Below the pieces are notes generated by a model that worked only from the letters and a program-made list of their open reading frames with translations, was not told the origin of the DNA and searched no databases. A program made the position numbers and the translations under genes. Of a stretch of 64,000 nt of DNA, positions 11,961 through 23,400 are shown piece after piece (positions within the stretch are counted from its first letter, which is position 1; each line of letters starts with the position of its first letter). This DNA comes from Atherinomorus stipes (taxonomy: Eukaryota > Chordata > Actinopteri > Atheriniformes > Atherinidae). Where the stretch lies: NCBI GenBank assembly GCA_023101725.1, contig JALJCO010003062.1, forward strand, positions 620,001 to 684,000, written 5' to 3'.

Positions 11961-12498
11961 GTAACAGTTTTTCTCAGTTGCCTTGGTGAAATTCTCACAA
12001 CAGACTTCATATTCGCATAACTTCAAGTTCAAACTCCACAACAATTAGTCATGTGTGCACATCAAAGTATCATTTCTCATTGCATTGATCAAATTGTAAA
12101 TGCTTTTGGACATGTAGTATTTGCTTACATACAGTTCTGTTATTTTATGACTTTATCATTTGCTTTGGTCCCACAGTCAAAATTAGATACTACTAATACT
12201 ACTACTTAGATACTAACAACAGCAGAATAGTCCGTCCCCACAAAACTAATAGTCTTCATTTCATTGCTTGAGTCATGACAAGCAAAAGAGAAAATCTAGT
12301 TATCAAAATCTGTCAAGCGGATGTTATACATACTGCATATTTATAATTCTTTCCTGGAATGTGTCCTAAATTGAACATTTGGTCACAGCTGATCCTTTTC
12401 ATTGATTAGAAGATGGGTGAAGCGTTAGTTGTAACCAATGGTGAGACATTTTTCCAGTCACTCTAAATGCCATGAACCCTCAAGTGGCAAGCATATAT

Positions 12499-13150
12499 CA
12501 ATCAATCAATCAATCTTTATTTATGAAGCGCTTTTCCAGCAGGTTGCGCGACTCAAAGCGCTTTACAGTTTAAAAACATTCCCGCCCGTTGCCCTTTCCC
12601 ATCCCCCGCCCCCCACCCCCACCCCCACCACCCCCCCAAAAAAAAAAAAAAAAAAAAAAAAAAACAATTCAAGTGTGTTGATCTACCTGAGGCTGAGTAC
12701 AGATGGAAAAAGTGAGGGAACCCCATCAGAGGAGCCGTCTGCACCGGGGCAGCGCAGCAACGGTAACCGCAGCGGCCCAGGTGCCATGGGGAGGTATGAT
12801 GGAAGATCACCCCCACCAAGGCACCAGTAGCACCGCACCGAGCCCGCCAACGCCACCCCGGACAGACGGCCCCCACGAGGAAAGCACCGGAGAGACCTAA
12901 GGACCCAGGAACAATAAAAAGTACTAATAATGAAAGTAATAAGAACGTATAAAATACATTAAAACCTTGAATAGAAACATCTAAAAATGCCCAAACAGCA
13001 ATAAAAAGCAATTTAAAAACAACCAGTACAAAATATTAAATTAGCCAATTAAAACTTAAACAGTAAAAATCAGCTAAAAGCCAAGCTAAAAAGGTGGGTC
13101 TTGAGCCTGCTCTTAAAAATGTGGACGTTCTCTGCGCCCCTGAGATCCTA
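12499..13150. repeat. Dispersed teleost repeat with ATCA microsatellite
   Basis: It starts with (ATCA)n and a stretch containing CTTTATTTATGAAGCGC and CTCAAAGCGCTTTACAG, then a C/A-rich tract. It ends near AAGGTGGGTCTTGAGCCTGC. Similar wording is common in fish LINE/SINE tails, and a related downstream part occurs at 55230-55700. The open frames through it are low-complexity and are not treated as genes. Confidence 0.55.
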
Positions 13151-13599
13151 TATGAACCAAGCAAGAGTGTGTACCTTTTCTACAATACTGGGGTACAGAA
13201 ATGGAAGGTCAGCATCAAGGAGGATGGGATGAGGATATGTGGGGAGGAAGGAGAAGAGAAAGATGAGGCCATGTGCATATGAGCAGATTCCAGATAAATT
13301 AGGGCTACAGTTGTGGACCATGTTGCCAATCACGGCCTCACAGTGGCTGAGGCTGGTGGCAGGTGCAGCCAAATGTTCAGAGATCCACTGTGAATTCACA
13401 AATCCAAACATTTCATTGGGAAAACAAGTTTGTAAAGTATTGTGCAGTTACCCAAAACCTTGTAATGTACAGAAATACATGCAGTAGTATTTCATGTGTA
13501 CTGTGCATTACTGTCATTTTACTCTGCAGGTTTGCGAGAAAACCCAGAGAAGGTGGATATAATAGGGTCAGTCACATCCAGTTCAGTAAAATGTATGTG

Positions 13600-13703
13600 T
13601 ATGTGGCAGGACAAATAGGGGGCCTGGGCAGGGTTTGATCCAGGTCTGCTGTAGTCAAGCAGCCAGGGCAGATGATCAGTGACCGGACGTCAACTGTCAC
13701 ATA
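13600..13703 (-). mobile_element. Short inverted-repeat element, copy 1
   Basis: The ends TATGTGGCAG and CTGTCACATA are imperfect inverted repeats. Read on the minus strand it contains CCCTGGCTGCTTG, GGATCAAACCC and CTATTTGTCCTGCCACAT, matching the element at 42853-43016. The tRNA-like A box is degraded here, while the B-box-like part is still visible. Confidence 0.6.
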
Positions 13704-14510
13704 CTGTTACAGCAGTATTGGGTAGTCCACAACTCTACCCAAGGGTTTATACTTGAAGTTTGTTCTAAAGAAGTGACTGAAGTGTTTGTTTTTTCATAAT
13801 GCTGTGAATGAATTTATACTGTATGTTAGATGACAAAAAGCATACTGTATGAAGTAAAATGTAAATCAGATGTATTCTGTGTCATGTATTCAGTTGCCTT
13901 CTAAAAACAATAACATGTAACTTTGCTGTAGTTTTCAAAAGGCTGTACATCCAATGTGAAGTACTGTTGGGCATTTTCAGATCTCCAAGATCTGAGTTTT
14001 TGTATTCAGGAACACTCATAGATCAGACTATCACAATGAAAACGTGACTAAGCCATTTGAGGACGTTGTTCGTATGGTGACAGGAGTTTTTATTTTGGAA
14101 GACAGACAGTTTCATTGGCATGAAGACTTGTTTTTGAGGGATCAACTATTCATTTTGAGCAAGTGACACGCTTTTGTGGTTTATCCACTATTTTTTTCTG
14201 TTTGCACTAATTGTTCTGAGAAATACACTGTTGTGCAAATGTAAATAGTAATGTGTGAAATGCACCAAAGCAACTGAGAAAAACTGTAAATAACATCAAT
14301 CATTTATAATATTTCTATTCACTTTTTTCTCTTAGATGTTTTTGCTGTTGAAAAAATAAACTCATAAAAAACAGAAATCTGATACTTGATATTATGAAAT
14401 CATCTGGTCTTATAAGAAGTGAAACTGTGTTTCCAAAGTTAGTAAAGCTACCCTGCAGTTTATTTATCTACTTCCTCTGATTTCAAGTTGTATGATTAAA
14501 GTGTTACAAC

Positions 14511-15206
14511 CCCCTACTAGGCCCAGGGGGAAAAGGGAGTGGCAACACTAACGGTCAGAGACAACCAGGTACAATAACACTGATTTATTTACAGTCAGGG
14601 CAGGGACAGTTGTGGCCACAACACATAGTTTAGGCAGTTTGGCAACCTCCTCTATAGCACCTATCCAACCTGGTCAAAGTACAGTTAGTCTTTGAATTAG
14701 GAATTATCGCCAGGCCAAGGTGACAACAAACAAATAGGAATAGAATTGAAAATTTAAAAAAAAGAACCTCCTGTGACAGGAGCAGTTACCAATGCCAACA
14801 CTGGCGGTTAACAAAAACACAGATTCCAACAGGTTCTGTAAATCTACAGTAAACTAAAAGATAAAACTAAGACAGCCAAAGATTTCTGCAAATCTACAGA
14901 AAACTACTAAAGGTCAACGACCCAAGATAACCAGCATGGATATCACAACACTCAGTCCCAAATGGTAAACTTTGCACCAATCTGTCACAGCTGCCTGGAA
15001 TGATGGTTTCCAGGTCTTTAAGTAGGGATGAGTCATCAAAGGTGGCCAATCACAGGGGATATGGAACAGCAGGTGACCAATCCCAGAGGAGCAACATCTG
15101 GAAGGCGGTGCAGCAGCAGAATGAGCCGGCCAATCACCTGCAAGCAATGGCACAGTGACATTTGCATACAGGCCCTGCAGGCCACCAGGCCCTGGGCCAT
15201 AACAGA
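14511..15206. mobile_element. 696-bp element with 8-bp target duplication
   Basis: It is flanked by a perfect GTTACAAC direct repeat (14503-14510 and 15207-15214). Near the ends GGCCCAGGG and CCCTGGGCC are inverted. An 8-bp duplication suggests a hAT-like element. On the minus strand, however, the same stretch reads TGTTATGG...GTAACA with two ATTGG boxes and a TACTTAAAGA box, resembling a solo LTR. The class is unresolved. Confidence 0.5.
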
Positions 15207-15214
15207 GTTACAAC

Positions 15215-16220
15215 ATCCACAATAGCTCCTAAAAGAAAGTTATTTCCAATTCATCAGTGGATATCTCACTACAAGGAAGACTGTTATTTCAGTTATGCTT
15301 TGTTTATAAAACTTTATTAAGGACATAGTGATAAACAGTGAATTTGGCAACAACATTGCTGAACTGTCTACAGGAATAAAGGGAGTAGAGGCAGGAATTG
15401 TGAAAGAATAAACATGCATGTCCAGTTTTTTTATGCTAATGGGTGACAAAGCATTAAAAAACTAAAAGAACAAGCCCACCCACGTCTCTCTCCGTTGCCT
15501 TGAACAGGCTGTGTGCTGCATAATGCGCTGCAATTCGGTGGCTGAATTTCCCGTGCTGTCCTGCAGATGTGACATCAATTGATGCTGCATATGCGTCCCT
15601 GACAGTTTTGATACTTTAAGGAGACGGTCCCCGTGAATTCAAATGATGTAAGGGATAGTTATGGATTCTTCTGCCATCAGCAAATTATCCAGATCAACTG
15701 AAAGACACTTAAAAGAGGCACTACGAAGAAAAAGACTTTATCAGCGTAGTAAACAATGTTACAGAATCCGTTTGTGCACGCTCCCGTGCCAGCTTGACTT
15801 GTGGCTGCTGTTACCCGCAGCGCCAGTCGCAAGTCTCATTTCTTAATCCTGCCTCTAGTCCCTTTAAAATTTGGATCGTATTGAATCTAAATGAAAACAT
15901 ATTTGGTAAGCCTGACCTGTTAAATGGTTCTGTTGACGTTCCTGGTCCACTAGCTTCTGATAGCCATGGATTCTACACTACAGATCTTGGAGTTGTTCCT
16001 GAAAACTCTTTTTAGAGTAGCAGATCAACTCAGTGGTCAAAAGTGTGTTTTATTTTTCATTTGACATCGCTTTAAAAAAAAAAAAAAATCTTTCTGCCTA
16101 GAAGAAATCTGGCTGATGTCATCAGTTTGGCATTATACTGCATGTCTTAGCTGGACTTTTGTTACTTTAGTTATCAGAATTTAAATGTAGTCTTGTCATT
16201 GCTTCGGAATGCAGCTGCTC
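15215..16220. other. No gene recognised
   Basis: Short open frames at 15661-15846 and 15794-16015 show no recognisable domain and no convincing splice context. A run of A residues lies at about 16074-16088. Nothing else is supported. Confidence 0.35.
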
Positions 16221-16224
16221 ACGT

Positions 16225-16710
16225 TGACTGGGAGATGTGATTGCATCACCTGCTTGCTGGGCTTTACTCATGTCCCATGTCAGCATCCAGTTTAAGATTT
16301 TGTGACATGTTTTGAAATCATTAAATGGTTTGGCTCCATCATGTTTGTCAGTGCTGCTACTACATGTTCCAGTTGAAGCTCAAAAATCCTCAGCTCCTGC
16401 TGGAGGATCCATGTTCTCGGCTTAAATCCGGTGCTGGCAGAACCTATCCAGTAGCTGCTTCTTAACTGTGGAAAAGTCTGATTAAAACTGCTTTACAATG
16501 GTCTTTTAACAGAGGGTCTTTACATTTGATAAAACTTTTTATCCTTTTATCCTTCATTATTTGTATTTATCATTGTTACGTCCCAGCTGTGCTAGGGATG
16601 TAGAACGAAACAAAAAGACTGTTTATCTTTATCGTCCTATCTTTTCTATCGTTTCACAGCACTTTGGGCAACTCGGGTTGTTGTTAATGTGCTTTATAAA
16701 TAAACAAAAC
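16225..16710 (+). mobile_element. LINE remnant, reverse-transcriptase C-terminus and tail
   Basis: With several stops, the plus strand reads the familiar end of a fish LINE ORF2 (FEIIKWFGSIMF near 16310-16350, corresponding to an FKxLNGLAP motif, then a CxxxPVxxx region). It ends with a 3' tail containing GCACTTTGGGCAACTC and GTGCTTTATAAATAAA. A better preserved relative lies at 27125-27399. Confidence 0.6.
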
Positions 16711-17299
16711 CATGACTAAGAGTAAAGAAGTTGATTTTAGCTAAAGGTAAACAATGTTTTTTAATTATTTCTCCTAGTTATGTGATATTAAATTACAAAA
16801 TTCATTTTAAGAGATTTTATTGACCAGCTTCATATAAACCTTCATGATGCATGAAGTACATTACACAAGAAAAACCACACCTGTAGTTGTTTGCTTAAAT
16901 ACCAGAAAGAAAAACACCCTTTCATTTTAATAGTATTATTACAGTTATAATCACTGATTTCAGTTCTTCTAAGATAGCTTGTAATCATTTACTGTATTAT
17001 GAACATCTGTTTTGTTCATTTTGTTGAAAAGCTAATAAATAAAAGACCCTTACACAAGTACAAAAATGCAACAATGCAACAAGATAGCAGTTTATACCAA
17101 AAAATACAAATAATAACACAGTAACAGTCATATTTATCTAATAAAACTGAAGTTGAACTAGCACACAATAAAAATAAGTATAAAAGTAAAATGATGAAAG
17201 TTCAAACCCCACAGCCAGTTTATTAACATACTGTTACAAATAAAAATGCCAAAATAAATAAACCACCAACAATCATACCATTTATTGTACAGTTATTTA

Positions 17300-17365
17300 T
17301 CTTTTATCTGTAGAAATTTCCCTTCTGGGATTAATAAAGTATTTCTCATTTCATTCATTCATTTC
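17300..17365 (+). repeat. LINE-type 3' tail fragment
   Basis: AATTTCCCTTCTGGGATTAA followed by TAAAGTATTTC and CATTCATTC units is a common fish LINE terminus. It lies in the 3' flank of gene B. On the minus strand, possible poly(A) signals for gene B occur nearby (AATAAA complements at about 17217 and 17281). Confidence 0.5.
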
Positions 17366-17479
17366 ATTTTAGAAATGAAACCTCCAGTGTGGGGGAATGA
17401 TGGTGGGCTGCCATTCAGTTACTGTCAGTAACGGATCAGAATAACAGAAGTGTCTGCTCTGCGTTTAGAATGTTTTGTC

Positions 17480-18040
17480 CTACAGAGGACTGAGACGCAC
17501 TGAGGAAGCATGAGGTAAGCCAGACCAGGTCCACAATCCAAATCCAGGATAAAGAGGTTCCGTGAATGTGGTGCTGAAGGTGTGGAGGTGAGTCAGTGTG
17601 TCAGAGGAGACCCTGTAGAAGGACAGAGTGCCGGCAGGATAGTCCACATACACTGCGATTCTTTGATGGACTGAGGAGGAGGAGGAGGAGGAGGAGGAGG
17701 AGATGGACGTTCCCTTCTTATTATGCCAGACAGAGTACCCATCACTAGCGAACAATGACCAGGACTGATCATTTCCTCCAAACCAACCATCATTTGTCTC
17801 TCCTCTCCTGCTGATTCCTCTGTAACTCACAGAGATGTGAACTCCCCCCCGTCACCTCCACCTCCCAGTAACAGCGACCAGTCAGATCATTTTCGCACAG
17901 CAGCTGATGATTCTTGTTGAATCTTTCTGGATGATCAGGATATCTCTGATCCACCTCCTCAAATGTGGCCTTTCTGTTGTCGTCAGACAGTTTCACATTT
18001 CCGTTCACTGTGTTAGTGTTGACATTGAGGTCACAGACAT
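17480..18040 (-). pseudogene. Gene B exon 12: B30.2 (PRY-SPRY) with 1-base shift
   Basis: After a TATCAG acceptor the exon reads [20 protein letters not shown], then YPDHPERF and [10 protein letters not shown], the PRY half and start of SPRY. A G7 run on the minus strand (C7 at 17844-17850) then breaks the frame. One base fewer gives [16 protein letters not shown], exactly as in intact family members. The second half reads [31 protein letters not shown] and [10 protein letters not shown], followed by a stop. A GAG/GGA triplet run (17680-17702) encodes a stretch of ten serines in the variable SPRY loop. B30.2 domains bind protein partners in TRIM and NLR proteins. It is listed as broken because the frame as written is interrupted. 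Confidence 0.85.
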
Positions 18041-20450
18041 CTGATAGAGAGAGAAAGAAATATAAAAAGTTGTAGTTATATCAATATGTCATGGACTTAT
18101 TATGGAAAATTAAAGATCATCTCTACTGTTTAAAGATCCTTTTTATTCATATAGCTCAAAATCACATTATCATTGAAAGGCATTTTAAGGTCCAATCAAA
18201 TCCAATTTTAGTCAATCCATTCATCCATTCATTTATTTATTTATTTATTTATTTATTTCCTGTACCCTCACATTCATACCTAGGGACAACTTAGGGCACG
18301 GTTTCATGGGTTTCCTCAAACAAACTAGACTTGAACGATCTGGATTCTCTCAGCAGGGGTCTGACAACTCTGTGCAGTCTCATGGTTGTTTTCCGAAACG
18401 TTTTGAGGATGAAACTGTCGTCATCACGCCGTGACGCAATTTGAAAGACAGGGCAAAACTCCAGTCCAGCTGGTGCCATCATCACGTTAGAGTGTGATGT
18501 CTGTCACTAATAGACAATCTATGCATGAACATGCGTCAAGCATGCTGACCGAGAGAGAGCCAGCATGAAGTTCTGAGAAACGTGTCCTGTGTGTCTCATT
18601 ACTTGGTGTGCATGAGGAATGTCTACTTCGGGAGAAGCGTCGGCAGGGAGCTCCAGTGAGAGACAAACAACCGCTGCCAGAGATCCAACACCACCCCCTT
18701 TTCCCCTCTCTGCCTCTCTGCCCCCTTGCTTTAAGCATTCCAGACTATCCAATCGTGCAGACGGCCTCTTCCAACCATTCTATTCTGACAACTGTTCCGG
18801 ACTTTTGCCAAAAAATATGGATCTAATCCCTTTTTTGGACTTTTGGACTGACAGAAGTGTCCATGTGACCCCACAACCTTAGAGTGACCAATAAATGTAA
18901 CATTTGTGTCTTTTGATGGTGGGAGGAAGCCAGAGTACCTGGAGAGAACCCACGCATACAGGGGGAGAACATGCAAACTCCACACAGCAAGGCCACTGTT
19001 GGAATTATTCGAACCCCCCCCCTAGCCGGGACTCGAACTAGTGACCTTGTTGCTGTGAGGCTGTGGTGCTAACCACCACGCCACCATGCAGCCATGATAA
19101 TTATAGTCAAATTCAATTGAATTCAATTCAGCATTATTAAATCAAATCAAGCAAATATGGTTAGGGTTATCTATGGGCTCCATGTAGTATGTTACTACCC
19201 TTTGTTGCCATGGTGTGAAGTGCAACTTAAAGTGCGATGACACGTTTTTGACATTTTTTGCCATGTTTTATAGACCAAAACCTCCTCATGATGATCTATG
19301 TAACATAAACATCGCTGCTTTTCTGACCAGACTGTGGCGCTGTGAGCCGAAACTGGATATGACGTCTGCGAGAGTACTCTTCTTCGCTGTTCATTTTACA
19401 TTGAAGTGGCTTCATTGCGGTTTTTAAGCTCCTTTTCTAGTTTTACAGAAAAACAGTAACGACTCAGCCTTCAAATTGTGTTGAGAGTTAATGGTTAAAA
19501 GCTCATAAGTACAGCGTTAGTTTATTTAGGTATTCTACAGATTCAGATTTTATTTTGAAGAGGATAAGGAAAAGCAGATCGGAGTCTTACTCACCGGGAA
19601 ACAGGCAGCAACCAGACCTCTCTGATCGTCTAGAGCATCTGTTTACTGAAAGTTCAGGAACCAGCTTGTTGAGACTTCTAACACAATGAAACTGCAATCA
19701 TCTCCTCGGAAATCTTCTTTTTCATCCATCGTTGCTTCATCACATCTGCTATCGGCAGAGACCTGCTGCTCGGTTATATGAGGATGTCTCTGGTCTTCAG
19801 ATCTCCTCCAGCTGCTTCTAAAGCCTCATCCTTTCCTCCATCTTCATCCTTATAAACTGGAACTATTTAAAACTCCACTGGAACCATGTAAGTTGTTATC
19901 TTCTCATTTTTAAAAGGCTAATTATTTACCGCGGCTAGCTTGCGGCTGCTGTTAGCTGCGAGCTAACACAGGGGACGAGTGCCTCATTTCTGTCACGCCT
20001 GGCTCTAATGTATGTCAAACTCTTTTTTGGGCCTGTTGTCTGTTTTTTGTTGTTCCGGGACGCTCCTTACAGTTCCAATTCCCTTGGTGTGGTCTTGCAG
20101 GCTTTTAGCTGAACCAGTGGACCTGAGGGTGGAGACAGACTGTAGGGAGTTGGCTACAGGTCTACTCCGGTTCTAGTTTGTAAAATGGGATTTCCCCAAA
20201 TTCCTCCGCATTATCACACTTTTCTGAACTGGCTGATGATCCCACCACACAAACCAGTTCCAATCTAGTTGTTCTGGAGCATCTTTAATGTTTTCCACGG
20301 CGTAGATTATACATTTAAGTCAATGGGCGGACCGCAACTCTGTACCGTCGCCGACGTCACAACATGGCGGCTCTTTTGTCTTGCTGTGTTGTTGTATGGC
20401 AAAGTTACTTGAAGTTAAGGTCGTGTCATCAGCACTTTAAGGATAAAAAA

Positions 20451-20490
<40 letters not shown>

Positions 20491-23400
20491 TTTAAAGCAC
20501 TTTTGGAAATTTTCAGTATGTTTATGCCCTGTAGCTGTGATATACAGTTGAAATTGACACATTTTTACAAAGTTTACCTAAAGCTTAAGAGGGAAGCTCA
20601 AAAGAGGGAAGAAATCACCAAAATTGGTGACAGTCTAAAAATGTTACAAAGCTGTAAGGGGAAAAAAAAATCTGATTACTATTGTTTGCCTTGTTGCCAA
20701 TATTGAGGACCCAACTGCTAGGCTAACAAAAAAAAAAAAAACAGGATGCTTCTATAGGTAGCAAGTATTGCTTTGTTATTGGAACCACATAAATTTAATC
20801 AAGCTACTGTTGCTGTTTTTTGTTTGCTTTTTGCTTTGTTGTGCAAGTAGCCTTAAAAAGTAATTTTACCATTAACAGCAGCTATCTAAATCTAACTGCT
20901 TTGATTAATCAAAGAAGAAACCCACTTACATTTTGCCAGCCCTGGCCTCAACCACTGGTTTCCAGCAGGCTCCGTCCTAAGAAGAGTGGGGTAGAGAAGA
21001 TCTTTCATTATAGTGAAGCTTCTTCGGGTGATAATTATAACTGATTATTAGGATTTTTTTCTTCTTTTCTACTGTATCAGACTGACTGTGGCTGCAGCAG
21101 AGCACTCCATACCTGAGAGTATCTAGTCTGTAGTTCGGATCCTCCAGTTTAGCGGAGATAGGCTTTGCTCCTGAGTCTCCTGGATGGTTGAATCTCAGGT
21201 CTAGCTCCTTTAGATGGGAGGGGTTTGAGGACAGAGCTGAATCTAGAGAAGCGCAACCCTCCTCTGTGATCAGACATCCAGACAGCCTGGAAATACACAA
21301 AAAACACGACATAAGGATGCTGGTACCAGTAAATGATCATCATTTAGACTTTACACCGATCAGATTGGCCGATATTTCACTTTTTTTTTTTTTTTTCAAA
21401 TTTTCTGATCGATCCTTAACTCTTCATTCACCGATCTGATCAATGACGTCATTGTCATTTTGAATCTGCTCCGGTAAAACTCTCATTCACACGATTAAAC
21501 TTAAAAAACAAACAAACAAAGCAGAATAGACACGTCTCACTAGTATGTATTTTATGTCTTCGTTGCTTTCTTGTTGTGAGCTCTGTCACTATGTGCTGGA
21601 CAATAAAGTTTTTAGAATCCAGAATACGCCACATGTAAAGGATGGCGACGTCGGTTGCAAACAAGGTAAGCAAACATGTCGACAGTATGGAGACCTATTA
21701 TTTAGTCTTTGATGGAGACACGATGACAAACACTCCTGCTGCAGCAGCTTAAGGTAACTGTTGTTTAGGGAAATGCACAGGAAATACGCTGTGGCCTTTC
21801 AGTCAAAGAGCTCTGTAGTCCTCCTGGCAGAGACCTCCAGTATCGAGCGTTTCAGCCACTGCGAGCTCCTCATGTGCTGCAGCAAGTATTATGTACACAA
21901 ACCCTCCTGACGCTGACATTGACGCATGCGTCCACATCAAGTATATTCCAGCATGACTGTGGCAATACCGGACTACATGAGCTGCACCGGGTTGTTCATT
22001 CTCACGTCTAGACCTTCTGAGGAACACAGTCACTCGATTAATTTGACCATTGATATGACGTCATCAGATGTGAGCCCCAACTTTTGAAGGAGCATTACTG
22101 CCTTCATTTGCACCGTGACTGTAAATAATTTCAGTTATATGACTGTTTAAGTTGTGGCTATTATTTGTGCCACCGCCTCAAATTATTTTGGTCTGCCCTG
22201 AATGCCCATTAGAGGTTACTGATGTTTAACCTGAACCTCAGTCAATTCAAGATAGAAAATGTAAACAAAATAAAAATCCTTTTTATGATACTCCGTAAAC
22301 TGAACAAATACTGGTAAACAAGTTATTTAAATAGATTCATTTGCTTCCTCAAATGATCGGAGATGGTTTTTTTAAAACTCTCTGATCAGTGATTGGTGAT
22401 CAGCACTGAAAATCCTGTTCGTGTAAAGCCTACATCCATTAAGTGGTTTTCAAGTGTAAAGATGCTTACCTGAGAGTTTCCAGCTTACAGTGGAGACTTG
22501 CTATTCCAGCCGACAGTAGTTTCACTCCTAAATCCTTAAGGTTGTTGTTACTCAGATCCAAGTCTTTCAGACTAGAAGACTGAGAGCTGAGAACTGAGGA
22601 CAGAGCTTCACAGCTTCTCTCTGACAGGTTACAGACACTCAGACTGAGAAGACAAGTGAAGAAAGGATGTCACGTTTATATACTGTAAATCATTGCTCCC
22701 AAAACTCCTACTTATTATTTAATGTGGTATTTTGATTGTAAATTTTCTCAACATTTTTTTTATTACAGGAGAAAATGTGACAGTAAAAGTTCAACATCTG
22801 CAGAAAAAGAGAAATGGATCAGAGAACACATTACAATTATAAACATTAAATTAACTTAAGTCCCCAGAAACCCCCTTTTGATTTTCCCTTACACAGGCGC
22901 ATCTCGAACAATTAAAACATCATTAAAAAGTTGATTCATTTCAGAGATTCATTACAGAGTGAAATATTTAAAGCATATATATTTCAATTTTGGTGATCAT
23001 GGTTTACTGTTATTGAAAACCCTTAATTCAGTATTTTAGAAAATTTGAATATGCTATATACCCGACTCCTCTGGCCAGTTACTGAGGACGGGCACACCTG
23101 GATTAATCTGTTTGTCCAGTCATGAAAGACAGGAGGCAACGTTGCTGGCTGAAGTTCAGGAAGTCATGGAGTTGGGCGTATAGCCCATTGTTTCACACTT
23201 TAATCAGCTAACTAATTAAAAACACCTGCAAAGTTTTCATGAGCATTTACTGTACTGAGGGACTACAAAACCTTGACAGATTTTCTCAGTTATGCGTTGC
23301 CTAGCGATGGCTAATTCAGCATCCATCTTCATCCTCCCTGTACTGTGAGATCTCGCCAGCCAGTGAAAGTCAGACCTATGTTAACTTTTGTCTTATCTCT

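Larger units (their letters stand above)
11964..14287. mobile_element. 2.3-kb element with mariner-like inverted ends
   Basis: The left end reads ACAGTTTTTCTCAGTTGCC followed by TTGGTG. The right end is its near-perfect reverse complement (CACCAAAG, CAACTGAGAAAAACTGT). TA occurs beside each end. The interior holds a dispersed repeat (12499-13150) and the short tRNA-cored element (13600-13703). No intact transposase was recognised. Confidence 0.6.

Noticed and set aside
12438..13011. Open frames of 130 and 152 codons on both strands around 12.4-13.0 kb
   Set aside because: They run through C/A homopolymers and a dispersed repeat. Their composition is low-complexity and no domain is visible.
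15661..16015. Short plus-strand frames that might be exons
   Set aside because: There are no homologous motifs, no convincing donors or acceptors, and no linked exons.
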